Assembly: GCF_015594725.1 (NCBI RefSeq) | Contig: NZ_JADNRC010000004.1 | Coordinates: forward strand, 186,001-250,000 | DNA length: 64,000 nt | DNA from: Flavobacterium sp. ALJ2 | GTDB taxonomy: Bacteria > Bacteroidota > Bacteroidia > Flavobacteriales > Flavobacteriaceae | Direction of reading: 5' to 3' | Part shown: positions 26,622 to 35,467 of the stretch, piece after piece | How the letters are laid out: each line of letters begins with the position of its first letter | Position numbering within the stretch: the stretch's first letter is position 1 | Program-made: the position numbers and the translations under genes | The notes under the pieces: model-generated | What the model saw: the letters and a program-made list of their open reading frames with translations, nothing else | What the model was told of the DNA's origin: nothing | The model's database searches: none

Positions 26622-27092
26622 TCACAGCTGAATTTGTCGGTCTATTTGTTGGTCTAATGAGATGAAGGTTTCTGTTCTAGAAACGCCCTCAATTGCCTGA
26701 ATTTTAGTGTTTAATAACTGCATGAGATGCTGGTTGTCACGACAGATTATTTTAATCAATATCGACCAGTTTCCAGTTGTGTAATGACATTCCAGTACTT
26801 CAGGTATTTTTTTTAACTCCTTTACCGCTTCTAGATTTCGAGCTGCTTTATCTAGATAAACACCTACAAAGGCCATTGTATTGTATCCTAGTACTTTATT
26901 GTTAACGGTAAATTTTGAGCCAGATATTACGCCAGATTGCTCTAGTTTACGTAATCGTTGGTGAATGGCTGCGCCAGAAATTCCAATTTTATTTGCAATC
27001 TGCAATATCGGTTTCCGAGCATCTTCCATTAGGTGTCGCAAAATTTCTTTGTCGATACCATCTATCTCAATAACCAAAGAATTGATTTTCAT
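26622..27092 (-). CDS. Lrp/AsnC family transcriptional regulator
   Basis: A 156-residue regulator. Residues about 10-60 are the AsnC-type winged helix (DKEILRHLMEDARKPILQIA, then GISGAAIHQRLRKLEQSGVI) and residues about 70-150 the RAM/AsnC ligand domain (VFVGVYLD-like MAFVGVYLDKAARNLEAVKE and CHYTTGNWSILIKIICRDNQ). Such proteins bind amino acids and control amino acid metabolism. The target is not evident; no biosynthetic gene adjoins it. Confidence 0.92.
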   Translation of the reverse strand: MKINSLVIEIDGIDKEILRHLMEDARKPILQIANKIGISGAAIHQRLRKLEQSGVISGSKFTVNNKVLGYNTMAFVGVYLDKAARNLEAVKELKKIPEVLECHYTTGNWSILIKIICRDNQHLMQLLNTKIQAIEGVSRTETFISLDQQIDRQIQL

Positions 27093-27253
27093 ATGTTTTG
27101 ATTTGAAGCTAATTTATGCAAATCAGTTTAAATTATAAATCAAATCTAATGATAAAACTTTAAAGAAGAGGTTGATTTGAAAATTTTGTCAAAGTTTTAA
27201 ACTTTGATTGGTTGCGGAGGTGATGCTGATTTGTTTATAAAAGTTTTGGGTAT

Positions 27254-27287
27254 AAAAAAAGCCACGGAATTTTCGTGGCTTTTTAAT
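27254..27287 (-). terminator. Terminator after hemD
   Basis: AGCCACG and CGTGGCT form a stem around GAATTTT at 27261-27281, with an A run on the left that becomes the T run of the minus-strand transcript. Confidence 0.8.
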
Positions 27288-27303
27288 TATTTGTGTAAAA
27301 GGA

Positions 27304-28053
27304 TTATTTTCCTTTATTTGCTTCAGCAATGTATTTTTCTAGTGCCATTGTCATAGATGGGGTTTCTGGAGTTGGGGCAAGAATATCAATTCTTAAACCG
27401 TAGTCTAGAGCCTCTTTTTGAGTAGTGCTTCCAAAAACAGCTATCCTAGTTTCGTTTTGTTTAAAATCAGGAAAGTTTTTAAATAATGACTTTATACCAG
27501 TCGGGCTAAAAAATGCCAATACATCATAATAAACATCTGCCAGATCAGTTAAATCACTCATTACAGTTTTGTAAAAAATTGCTTGAGTCCAATCTACTTT
27601 TAAATTATTTAATGTAATAGGAGCATCTGCATTTAATTGATCAGAAGCTGGTAGTAAGAATTTTTCGTCTTTGTACTTTTTGATTAGTGGAGATAAATCT
27701 GCAAAATCTTTAGCACCAACATAAATTTTACGTTTTCTATACACTACATATTTTTGTAGATAAAAAGCAACGGCTTCAGATTGACAAAAATATTTTAATC
27801 CTTCAGGGACTTTGTAACGCATCTCTTCTGCTACTCTAAAAAAATGATCAACAGCATTTCTACTCGTTAATATGATTGCAGTATAGTGATTAAGGTCGAT
27901 TTTTTGAAGTCGAATCTCTTTCGCGTTTACCCCTTCCACGTGAATGAAAGGTCTGAAATCAATTTTTATTTTGTGTTTCTGTTGGAGCTCAAAATAAGGG
28001 GAGTTTTCCACTTTAGGTTCAGGCTGTGACACCAAAATTGTTTTCACTTTCAT
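27304..28053 (-). CDS. hemD: Uroporphyrinogen-III synthase
   Basis: Cyclises hydroxymethylbilane to uroporphyrinogen III in haem synthesis. The start at 28053 (MKVKTILVSQPEPKVENSPY) gives 249 residues and leaves a 14-base gap after DUF4271; the longer frame would overlap it. The two-domain HemD fold is supported by TAIILTSRNAVDHFFRVAEE near residue 70, AVAFYLQKYVVYRKRKIYVG in the middle and FFSPTGIKSLFKNFPD then RIAVFGSTTQKEALDYGLRI near the end. HemD is poorly conserved, but these blocks are the usual ones in Flavobacteria. Confidence 0.88.
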   Translation of the reverse strand: MKVKTILVSQPEPKVENSPYFELQQKHKIKIDFRPFIHVEGVNAKEIRLQKIDLNHYTAIILTSRNAVDHFFRVAEEMRYKVPEGLKYFCQSEAVAFYLQKYVVYRKRKIYVGAKDFADLSPLIKKYKDEKFLLPASDQLNADAPITLNNLKVDWTQAIFYKTVMSDLTDLADVYYDVLAFFSPTGIKSLFKNFPDFKQNETRIAVFGSTTQKEALDYGLRIDILAPTPETPSMTMALEKYIAEANKGK

Positions 28054-28067
28054 AGTTGTAATATTTT

Positions 28068-28736
28068 CTAAGCCCTCCCTTTGGTAAACCAATAATATAT
28101 AAAATAATAAGGGGCTATTTCAAGAGTGCAAAGATATAAAATAAAATAAAACAACTTACTCAATATTACGTTTTGATAGGTTTTAATTGAAATAAAATAA
28201 GATAATAAGCTGATAAATAGCGATATAGCTAGTATTGTTAGTAGCACATTTTTTGAAATATCATCATAATAGAACAAAATTGCGTTGATTGGGAGTATTA
28301 AAATACCGATATATGCTCTATAAGTTACTTTTTGTAGGTTAAAGTGTTCGATAAATTCATCTATATTAAATGAAGTAGCGATTATTTTTTCTATTAAATA
28401 CTTTGATAAAATAAAGAATGCTAATAAAGTGACGATTTGAATATATAGTACCCAATCAGTTTTTGAAGCATATCCAAAACTACTAAGGATAAGTTGTATA
28501 AAAAAAGCAAATGAAATGATTTGCAAGAAGAATAAAGCAATTGTAAAACCGCTTTTTATATGACTGCTGTCTCGGTATATTTTGGCATATTTATCAGAGA
28601 AAATCAATTTTGTAAAATCGCCAAAACGACTTTCGTAAATAGACTTTGTTATAGCGATAACAGCAAAGCACAACACAAATAAAAGTGTTGCCCAGTCTTT
28701 ATTTTCAGTAATTCTTGGATGAAGGTGTTCAATCAT
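28068..28736 (-). CDS. DUF4271 membrane protein
   Basis: A 222-residue protein with six or seven hydrophobic helices starting after MIEHLHPRITENKDWATLLF. The N-terminal motif followed by FGDFTKLIFSDKYAKIYRDS is typical of DUF4271, a Bacteroidota family regularly found directly before hemD. Its function is unknown. The gene order suggests co-transcription with hemD. Confidence 0.85.
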   Translation of the reverse strand: MIEHLHPRITENKDWATLLFVLCFAVIAITKSIYESRFGDFTKLIFSDKYAKIYRDSSHIKSGFTIALFFLQIISFAFFIQLILSSFGYASKTDWVLYIQIVTLLAFFILSKYLIEKIIATSFNIDEFIEHFNLQKVTYRAYIGILILPINAILFYYDDISKNVLLTILAISLFISLLSYFISIKTYQNVILSKLFYFILYLCTLEIAPYYFIYYWFTKGRA

Positions 28737-28813
28737 AGCGATACAAAATTAGTAATTTTTTATATCAATACTTTTATTATAACTTTATTATGAATGAAAT
28801 GCTATAAAAAGTT

Positions 28814-28821
28814 TACTTTTG
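28814..28821 (+). promoter_or_regulatory. -7 box before the mannosyltransferase gene
   Basis: TACTTTTG fits TAnnTTTG and lies 20 bases before the ATG at 28842, inside the longer open frame from 28794. It therefore decides the start. Confidence 0.5.
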
Positions 28822-28841
28822 CGTTGAAATTACTCAGAAAA

Positions 28842-29567
28842 ATGAATGATTGTATTGTTATAATTCCCACTTACAACGAAATTGAAAATATAGAAAGCAT
28901 TATTAGGGCTGTGCTTTCTCAGCATAAACCTTTTCACCTTCTTATTGTTGATGATAACTCGCCAGATCACACTGCGGCTAAAGTTGTTATGCTTCAAGAA
29001 GAGTTTGAAGGAAGATTGTTTATAGAAAACAGAGCTAAAAAAGCTGGATTAGGAACTGCTTATGTTCATGGATTTAAATGGGCTTTGGATCGAAAATATA
29101 ATTATATTTTCGAAATGGATGCTGATTTTTCGCATAATCCAAATGATCTCGAAAAACTTTTTGACGCTTGTCATTTTGGAGGAGCCGATTTGGCTATCGG
29201 ATCGAGATATGTAACAGGAGTAAATGTTGTAAACTGGCCATTAAGCAGGGTATTGATGTCTTATTTTGCATCAGTTTATGTAAAATTCATAACTGGAATG
29301 AAGATACATGATGCCACAGCAGGATTTGTTTGTTATAAAAGAGAGGTTTTGGAGGCTATTAATCTTAACAAAATAAAATTTGTTGGTTATGCTTTTCAAA
29401 TTGAAATGAAATACAGAACATATTGTAAGAAATTTGAAATTACCGAAGTTCCTATTATTTTTACGGATAGAACAAAGGGAGTTTCTAAAATGAGCAATGC
29501 TATTATCAAAGAGGCAATTTTTGGAGTTATAGCGCTTCGGCTAAAAAAATTAGTCAATTCTTTATAA
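28842..29567 (+). CDS. Polyprenol monophosphomannose synthase (GT2)
   Basis: A 241-residue family 2 glycosyltransferase. It opens with MNDCIVIIPTYNEIENIESI, has the nucleotide-binding LLIVDDNSPDHTA near residue 32 and the metal motif FEMDADFSHNPND near residue 88, then SRYVTGVNVVNWPLSR and the C-terminal TDRTKGVSKMS. This pattern matches dolichol/polyprenol phosphate mannose synthases without a C-terminal membrane domain. It would transfer mannose from GDP-mannose to a lipid phosphate for surface glycans or protein O-glycosylation. It is followed after ten bases by pyrC. Confidence 0.9.
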   Translation: MNDCIVIIPTYNEIENIESIIRAVLSQHKPFHLLIVDDNSPDHTAAKVVMLQEEFEGRLFIENRAKKAGLGTAYVHGFKWALDRKYNYIFEMDADFSHNPNDLEKLFDACHFGGADLAIGSRYVTGVNVVNWPLSRVLMSYFASVYVKFITGMKIHDATAGFVCYKREVLEAINLNKIKFVGYAFQIEMKYRTYCKKFEITEVPIIFTDRTKGVSKMSNAIIKEAIFGVIALRLKKLVNSL

Positions 29568-29577
29568 AACAATTAGA

Positions 29578-30918
29578 ATGAATAGGATATTAATAAAAAA
29601 TGCTAAAATCGTAAACGAAGGGTCCATTTTTGAGGGCGATTTGTTAATCGAAAATGATTTAATTGTAGAAATTTCAGATAGTATAAGTCTGAAGACTTCA
29701 AACTGTATTGTTATTGATGCCGAAGGTAGTTACCTAATGCCAGGTGCAATAGATGATCAAGTACATTTTAGAGAGCCTGGATTAACACATAAGGGAGATA
29801 TCGAATCTGAATCTAAAGCAGCTGTTGCTGGTGGAATTACTTCGTTTATCGAGCAGCCTAATACGGTTCCTAATGCGGTAACTCAGGAGATATTAGAAGA
29901 AAAATATGAGATAGCTTCAAAAAAATCATATGCAAATTATTCGTTTATGATGGGGGCTACCAATGATAATTTAGAAGAGGTTCTAAAAACAAATCCAAAG
30001 AATGTAGCAGGAATAAAAATATTTTTAGGTTCATCAACCGGAAATATGCTGGTAGATAATGAAGCTACACTCGAAAAAATATTCTCAAGTACTCCGTTGC
30101 TTATCGCAGTACATTGTGAGGATGAAACAACCATACAAAATAATTTAGAAAAATATAAAGCAGAGTATGGCGAAGATGTTCCTGTTACGGCGCATCATTT
30201 AATTCGTAGTGCTGAAGCGTGTTATATTTCATCATCAAAAGCTATTGCATTAGCAAAGAAAACAGGAGCACGTTTGCATATTTTTCACCTTTCGACTGCA
30301 AAAGAAATGGAATTGTTTACAAATAAAATTCCTTTGGAAGAAAAGAAAATTACTGCCGAAGTTTGTGTGCACCATTTATGGTTTACAGATGAGGACTATA
30401 AAACTAAGGGTAACTTTATAAAATGGAATCCAGCTGTAAAAACTGCCGATGATAGAAAAGCACTTTGGGAGGCTTTGCTAGATGGTCGTATTGATGTAAT
30501 TGCAACAGATCATGCGCCACATACAAAAGAAGAAAAGAAACAATCGTATTTAAAAGCTCCTTCAGGAGGACCTTTGGTACAACATGCCGTTGTGGCTATG
30601 TTTGAAGCGCATCATCAAGGAAAAATTAGCGTTGAGAAAATCGTTGAAAAAATGTGTCATAATCCTGCAAAGATTTTCAAAATAGAAAAAAGAGGATTTA
30701 TCAAAGAAGGTTATTATGCCGATTTGGTAATTGTAAACCCAGGTTTGCCTTGGAGTGTAAATGCAGATAATATTTTGTCTAAATGCAAATGGTCTCCATT
30801 TGAAGGCTATACTTTTAAGTCAAGAATCACGCATACTTTTGTAAACGGACAATTGGTTTACAATTCTTTTAAGGTAAAAAATGTTCATGCAGGGAAAAGA
30901 TTATTGTTTGATAGATAG
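29578..30918 (+). CDS. pyrC: Dihydroorotase
   Basis: Cyclic amidohydrolase of de novo pyrimidine synthesis. The 446-residue protein has IDDQVHFREPGLTHKGDIES at about residues 58-77, CEDETTIQNN, HIFHLSTAKEMELF with the metal-binding His, and IDVIATDHAPHTKEEKKQSY near residue 310 with the catalytic Asp. The usual HxH zinc motif reads QVH here (Q61, H63), a form I know from many Bacteroidota dihydroorotases. It starts ten bases after the mannosyltransferase and is followed after three bases by DUF4296. Confidence 0.9.
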   Translation: MNRILIKNAKIVNEGSIFEGDLLIENDLIVEISDSISLKTSNCIVIDAEGSYLMPGAIDDQVHFREPGLTHKGDIESESKAAVAGGITSFIEQPNTVPNAVTQEILEEKYEIASKKSYANYSFMMGATNDNLEEVLKTNPKNVAGIKIFLGSSTGNMLVDNEATLEKIFSSTPLLIAVHCEDETTIQNNLEKYKAEYGEDVPVTAHHLIRSAEACYISSSKAIALAKKTGARLHIFHLSTAKEMELFTNKIPLEEKKITAEVCVHHLWFTDEDYKTKGNFIKWNPAVKTADDRKALWEALLDGRIDVIATDHAPHTKEEKKQSYLKAPSGGPLVQHAVVAMFEAHHQGKISVEKIVEKMCHNPAKIFKIEKRGFIKEGYYADLVIVNPGLPWSVNADNILSKCKWSPFEGYTFKSRITHTFVNGQLVYNSFKVKNVHAGKRLLFDR

Positions 30919-30921
30919 AAT

Positions 30922-31392
30922 ATGAAAAAAATAATCACAATTATTTCGGTAATACTCTTTGCTGTTGGCTGTAAAAAAGAATTGGTCGAAAAGCCTGAAC
31001 GACTTGTTGAGAGAGATAAAATGATAGATATTATGTATGATTTATCATTATTGGAAGCAATAAAATATCAAAATCCAATGTCGCTAGATTCTAGTGATAG
31101 GGATCCGACTAGATTTATATTAAAAAAATATAAAGTCGATAGTTTGCAATTTGTGAAGAGCAATATGTATTACGCCGCCGATTATAACGATTATAAAATC
31201 ATGTTTGATGAGGTTGGTGCGCGCTTAGAAAAAAATAAAAATAAAATTGATTCAGTAATTAAGATAGAGGAGAAGAAAAAGAAATTACTTAAAAAAAAGA
31301 ATAAAGTTGTTAAAAAGGACTCTATTAAAGTTAAAGAGGAATTGCTAAAAGTAAAACCAGATTCGATTAAAAGAAAACCTAAGCTAAAGTAA
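30922..31392 (+). CDS. DUF4296 lipoprotein
   Basis: A 156-residue lipoprotein: MKKIITIISVILFAVGC gives the lipobox FAVGC. Residues about 25-100 contain LVERDKMIDIMYDLSLLEAI, the DUF4296 signature, and the last 45 residues are very rich in Lys (KKKKLLKKKNKVVKKDSIKV). The family is Bacteroidota-specific and of unknown function, and normally sits next to dihydroorotase, as here. Confidence 0.85.
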   Translation: MKKIITIISVILFAVGCKKELVEKPERLVERDKMIDIMYDLSLLEAIKYQNPMSLDSSDRDPTRFILKKYKVDSLQFVKSNMYYAADYNDYKIMFDEVGARLEKNKNKIDSVIKIEEKKKKLLKKKNKVVKKDSIKVKEELLKVKPDSIKRKPKLK

Positions 31393-31402
31393 GACGACTA
31401 TC

Positions 31403-32404
31403 TTATAAAGTCGAAACTTCTTTAATGTATTCATGAACGTTTTTAAAGTCGGTTTTTAAAGTTGTTTTTATTTTCTCATTCGAATAGATATCTTTTGTAT
31501 AAGACGATTTTGCGGTTGCTTTAGTAATCTGTCTTTTCTTCAGGAAAAAAGTAGATAGAAACCAATCGATCTTCCATATTATTTTCATAAGTAAAGGACT
31601 TGCATGTTTTGTAGGTCTTTTTACTTTTAGTGCATCTGCAATTGTGTTTAATACATCTCTAAAAACTATATTATCAGAAATTAGAGTAAAACGTTCATTT
31701 TTTATCTCGCTCTTCATTAATGTAACTGCAATTCTCACGACATCATCTACAGCAACAAATCCGGTACTGCCTAGAGTGTAAAATGAAAGCCCATTGGCTA
31801 CTTTTGTGTAAAGTTCAGCGCTTCCTCGTTCATTGGTTTTAGATTTTGGGATAGGCCCCATAATAACACCAGGATTTAGAATAACAACATTCAGACCTTC
31901 TTGCCAACCGCGCCAAACTTCCATTTCGGCACCATATTTAGATATGGCATAGTCGCTATGTGGTTTTTCGGGATTCCATTCGATTTCTTCGGTTATAATA
32001 CTCTCGTGGGGAGCAAGGTCTCCAAGAGCAGCGATTGAACTCACGAAACATAATTTTTTGACTTGCTTTGCAATGCAAAAATTAACAATGTTTGCTGTGC
32101 CTTCAATATTAGTTTTTCGAACCAAGTTTTCGTCCTTTGGATCAAATGAAATTAGAGCGGCGCAATGATAAACGTATTCTACATCAATAAAAGAAGTTTC
32201 TAAGGAAGGAACGTCAAGTATGTCGGCCTCTATCCATTGTATTGATTCAAATAAATGAGACTTTTTATATAAATCAAAAACAGACTTTGTTCTTTCTATT
32301 TTCTTCTTATTTCGGTAAATTGCCCGAACGTTATCTCCATTTTCGATTAAATGAAGTAATAAATGTGCACCAACTAAACCTGTTCCTCCTGTTACTAAAA
32401 CCAT
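31403..32404 (-). CDS. NAD-dependent epimerase/dehydratase family protein
   Basis: A 333-residue short-chain dehydrogenase of the extended type. The start MVLVTGGTGLVGAHLLLHLI at 32404 puts the Rossmann glycine motif at residues 6-12; a longer frame from 32467 exists but would reach into the tyrS promoter region. The catalytic YAISKYGAE (YxxxK) lies near residue 155 and SSIAALGD before it. The substrate is not determined; homologues are annotated as dihydroflavonol-4-reductase-like or sugar epimerases. It converges with DUF4296. Confidence 0.85.
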   Translation of the reverse strand: MVLVTGGTGLVGAHLLLHLIENGDNVRAIYRNKKKIERTKSVFDLYKKSHLFESIQWIEADILDVPSLETSFIDVEYVYHCAALISFDPKDENLVRKTNIEGTANIVNFCIAKQVKKLCFVSSIAALGDLAPHESIITEEIEWNPEKPHSDYAISKYGAEMEVWRGWQEGLNVVILNPGVIMGPIPKSKTNERGSAELYTKVANGLSFYTLGSTGFVAVDDVVRIAVTLMKSEIKNERFTLISDNIVFRDVLNTIADALKVKRPTKHASPLLMKIIWKIDWFLSTFFLKKRQITKATAKSSYTKDIYSNEKIKTTLKTDFKNVHEYIKEVSTL

Positions 32405-32485
32405 TTTGTAAAGATAATTAGATTGTTGGATTCCTCCCATTTTTAGTTTTCTTATTTTTTTGAACATTCTTAATTTAAATTCATT

Positions 32486-32517
32486 TTTGAGATTGCAACC
32501 GACAATCGTTATATTTG
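32486..32517 (+). promoter_or_regulatory. tyrS promoter
   Basis: TTG at 32486-32488 and TATATTTG at 32510-32517 are separated by 21 bases. The -7 box lies 20 bases before the ATG at 32538, excluding the longer upstream frame. Confidence 0.6.
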
Positions 32518-32537
32518 TAAAAATTATTTTAAAAGAA

Positions 32538-33830
32538 ATGAAAAATTTTATTGAAGAAGTGACTTGGAGAGGAATGCTTCACGACGTTATGCCTGGAACA
32601 GAGGAACATTTGATGGAACAAATGAGAGTGGCATATGTGGGAATTGATCCAACTGCAGATTCATTGCATATAGGGCATTTAGTTGGGGTAATGTTATTGA
32701 AACATTTTCAGTTATCAGGACACAAGCCATTAGCGTTAGTTGGTGGTGCAACAGGAATGATTGGAGATCCATCGGGGAAATCGAATGAAAGAAACTTACT
32801 TGATGAAGCAACATTGCGTCATAATCAAGAAGCAATAAAAGGACAACTATCTCGATTTTTGGACTTTACTTCAAATTCAGCTAATGCAGCCGAATTGGTT
32901 AACAATTACGATTGGATGAAGGAATTCTCATTCTTAGATTTTATTCGTGATGTAGGTAAGCATATTACCGTAAATTATATGATGGCTAAAGATTCTGTAA
33001 AGAAGAGATTAACATCAGAGGCTGCCGAAGGAATGTCATTTACAGAGTTTACTTATCAGTTAGTTCAAGGGTACGACTTTTTGCATTTGTATAAAAATAA
33101 ACAATGTACGTTGCAAATGGGAGGGAGTGACCAGTGGGGAAATATCACTACGGGAACTGAATTGGTGAGAAGAATGGAAAGTGGAAAAGCATATGCTTTG
33201 ACTTGTCCCTTAATTACAAAAGCAGATGGAACTAAATTCGGAAAATCTGAAGGAGGAAATATCTGGCTAGATGCTGCAAGAACATCTCCATACAAGTTTT
33301 ACCAATATTGGTTAAATACTTCGGATGTTGATGCTGAAAAATATATTAAAATTTTCACTTTCTTATCAAAAGAAGAAATTGAATCTTTGACAATCGAACA
33401 TAGAGAAACGCCACATTTGCGTATTTTACAAAAAAGATTGGCTGAAGAAATTACTGTGATGGTACATTCTGCTGCTGATTTAGAAAATGCAATTAAGGCT
33501 TCAAACATATTATTCGGAAATTCTACTTCAGATGATTTAAAACAATTGGATGAAGCGACTTTCTTAGACGTTTTTGATGGAGTGCCACAAGCAGAAATTG
33601 CAAAGGCAGATCTAGAAAGCGGATTAGAGATTATAATAGTTCTGAATGAAAAAACAGGATTCTTTAAATCAAATGGAGAAGCAAGACGTGCTCTTACGGC
33701 TAACTCTATTTCGGTTAACAGAGAAAAAATAACAGAAGAGTTTGTTCTTTCTAACAAAGATTTAATAAATAATCAATTTGTATTGTTACAAAGCGGAAAG
33801 AAAAATTATTTTGTGATAAGAGTAGTGTGA
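32538..33830 (+). CDS. tyrS: Tyrosine--tRNA ligase
   Basis: Class I synthetase that charges tRNA-Tyr. The 430-residue protein starts [20 protein letters not shown], has [20 protein letters not shown] (HIGH) near residue 33, the tyrosine pocket [15 protein letters not shown] and [14 protein letters not shown] near residue 195, and [13 protein letters not shown] as the KMSKS-like loop. The C-terminal S4-like RNA-binding domain is present ([20 protein letters not shown]). Length is standard. Confidence 0.96.
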   Translation: MKNFIEEVTWRGMLHDVMPGTEEHLMEQMRVAYVGIDPTADSLHIGHLVGVMLLKHFQLSGHKPLALVGGATGMIGDPSGKSNERNLLDEATLRHNQEAIKGQLSRFLDFTSNSANAAELVNNYDWMKEFSFLDFIRDVGKHITVNYMMAKDSVKKRLTSEAAEGMSFTEFTYQLVQGYDFLHLYKNKQCTLQMGGSDQWGNITTGTELVRRMESGKAYALTCPLITKADGTKFGKSEGGNIWLDAARTSPYKFYQYWLNTSDVDAEKYIKIFTFLSKEEIESLTIEHRETPHLRILQKRLAEEITVMVHSAADLENAIKASNILFGNSTSDDLKQLDEATFLDVFDGVPQAEIAKADLESGLEIIIVLNEKTGFFKSNGEARRALTANSISVNREKITEEFVLSNKDLINNQFVLLQSGKKNYFVIRVV

Positions 33831-33901
33831 TCGTTTAATTGGTAATTTGTTTAATTATTAGTTTCGGTTAACCGATTTTGCAAATAAACAAAACAACTTT
33901 T

Positions 33902-34882
33902 TTACAAAACCATTAAGTTACAACCTCGAATATCTGAGTTATCAAAACGTCCCAATACCTCGAAAGAGTTGTTGGGATATTTTTTGCCCAAATCTTGCGT
34001 AGCAATAAAAGAACAAGAATTAATATTGGCTAGGTCGATTACGTTTATACCACCAGTTTTCCCTTCTTTTACGTAAGATAAAGCATCTTCTGCATCTCGA
34101 ACAAGGATTTGTATCCACGAAGGACATTCGAATATTCCTTCGCCTAGAGAATAGGCTTGTGATAATAATTCGGTCATACCATATTCAGAATGTATTGCTG
34201 AAACGCCAAAACCTTCACATAATTGGTTGTGCAATTCTTCACGAATCATTTCTTTGCGTTTGCCTTTCATCCCGCCGGTTTCCATAACGATGGTGTTTTG
34301 CAGTTTAAACGAGTTTTTTTCGATTAAATCTAATAAAGCATATGTTACCCCAATTAAGATAGTATTTTGCCCTGATTGGTCTAATTCGATTAGCTTCTGA
34401 GTAAGTGCTTCGTGGTTGTGTAAATAAAATCCGCTTTCTGGATGATTTGATAATTTAATTAAATCCTCAACCATATAAATAAGCGAAGATCCATCTCGTT
34501 CTAAATAGGATGGAAGCAAAGCTAGTACGGCATAATCTTCGATATTGCCGTAAAATTGAGAAAAGCCTTTGCGGTAGCTTTCTTCATATAAAGAAACGTC
34601 GGTTACAATGTGTTTGCTAGTAATCATTCCTGTTGTACCACTGCTGGTAAAAGTGACCTGTGCAGGATCAGGATTAGAAACTACCGGATGGCTCTTAAAA
34701 AACTGAATTGGTAAAAAGGGAATTTGTTCCAGCGATTTTACTTTTTGAGGATCTGTTTTAAGATAATCACAAAACGTTCGATATACTACGTTGTTTTCGT
34801 ATTGAAAACGGAATACTTTCAATGCTATTTTTTCAAATTGCTTTTGACTGGAAATCGTAAATATATCAGTTGTTGTAATCAA
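33902..34882 (-). CDS. LuxE/PaaK-type acyl-protein synthetase
   Basis: A 326-residue adenylate-forming-like enzyme. It contains FTSSGTTGMITSKHIV near residue 78 (phosphate-binding loop), MVEDLIKLSNHPESGFYLHN, METGGMKGKRKEMIREELHN near residue 200 and IHSEYGMTELLSQAYS, all typical of the LuxE acyl-protein synthetase domain. Related proteins activate fatty or aromatic acyl groups. In flavobacteria this gene is usually solitary and called acyl transferase; its substrate is unknown. Confidence 0.85.
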   Translation of the reverse strand: MITTTDIFTISSQKQFEKIALKVFRFQYENNVVYRTFCDYLKTDPQKVKSLEQIPFLPIQFFKSHPVVSNPDPAQVTFTSSGTTGMITSKHIVTDVSLYEESYRKGFSQFYGNIEDYAVLALLPSYLERDGSSLIYMVEDLIKLSNHPESGFYLHNHEALTQKLIELDQSGQNTILIGVTYALLDLIEKNSFKLQNTIVMETGGMKGKRKEMIREELHNQLCEGFGVSAIHSEYGMTELLSQAYSLGEGIFECPSWIQILVRDAEDALSYVKEGKTGGINVIDLANINSCSFIATQDLGKKYPNNSFEVLGRFDNSDIRGCNLMVL

Positions 34883-34915
34883 GATCTTTTTTTTGCAAAG
34901 GTAATTTATTTAAAA

Positions 34916-34952
34916 GAAAAAAGCTCCAATATTACTTTGGAGCTTTTTTTTA
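34916..34952 (-). terminator. Terminator after the T9SS-tail protein gene
   Basis: AAGCTCCAA pairs with TTGGAGCTT around TATTAC with A/T runs on both sides. Confidence 0.8.
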
Positions 34953-34968
34953 TTTTTATTTTTAAAAT

Positions 34969-35307
34969 TTATCTGACAATTAGTTTTCTAGTTGCAGTTG
35001 CATTTTCTTCATTTATTTTTATGATATAAACACCAGGAGAAAGATTAGACACATTAAGTTCTCTTGAGCTTAATTGTGTTTGTAATACTTTTTTTCCAAG
35101 TATGTCAAAAATAATTATTTCTTTTTCTAAATCATTTTTAGATGATATATATACTTTACCATTACTCACAGGGTTTGGATACAAACTCAAGCCCTCTATA
35201 ATGGTGCCGTCTGTTTTTGGCTGTTGCTTACTGTCTTGTGCCGAAACACTTGCAGTAATAAAGAAAAAAGCCAATAAGAGTGTAATATAAAAGTAGTTTT
35301 TTGCCAT
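34969..35307 (-). CDS. Short protein with T9SS type A sorting domain
   Basis: A 112-residue exported protein: signal peptide to about residue 23 (ITASVSAQ), a linker of about 15 residues, then a full type IX secretion C-terminal domain (GLSLYPNPVSNGKVYISSKN, FDILGKKVLQTQLSS, LSPGVYIIKINEENATATRK, ending KLIVR). There is almost no passenger between the two signals. The sorting domain would direct it through the outer membrane. It could be a decoy, a structural surface peptide or a remnant of a larger protein. Confidence 0.85.
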   Translation of the reverse strand: MAKNYFYITLLLAFFFITASVSAQDSKQQPKTDGTIIEGLSLYPNPVSNGKVYISSKNDLEKEIIIFDILGKKVLQTQLSSRELNVSNLSPGVYIIKINEENATATRKLIVR

Positions 35308-35360
35308 CGCTTAATTTTAGTCTAGTAAATATACTAAAAAAAGTTTTCAAAAACTACGCC

Positions 35361-35395
35361 AAAAAAAAACATCCTAAAAATTTAGGATGTTTTTA
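35361..35395 (-). terminator. Terminator after the surface lipoprotein gene
   Basis: ACATCCTAAA pairs with TTTAGGATGT; nine A on the left give the T run on the minus strand. Confidence 0.85.
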
Positions 35396-35467
35396 ACATT
35401 TTATGAGTGAAGTGATTAGAAATCAACTAATCAATAAAGAATTGTGTGCTTCTAAAACTTTATTTAA

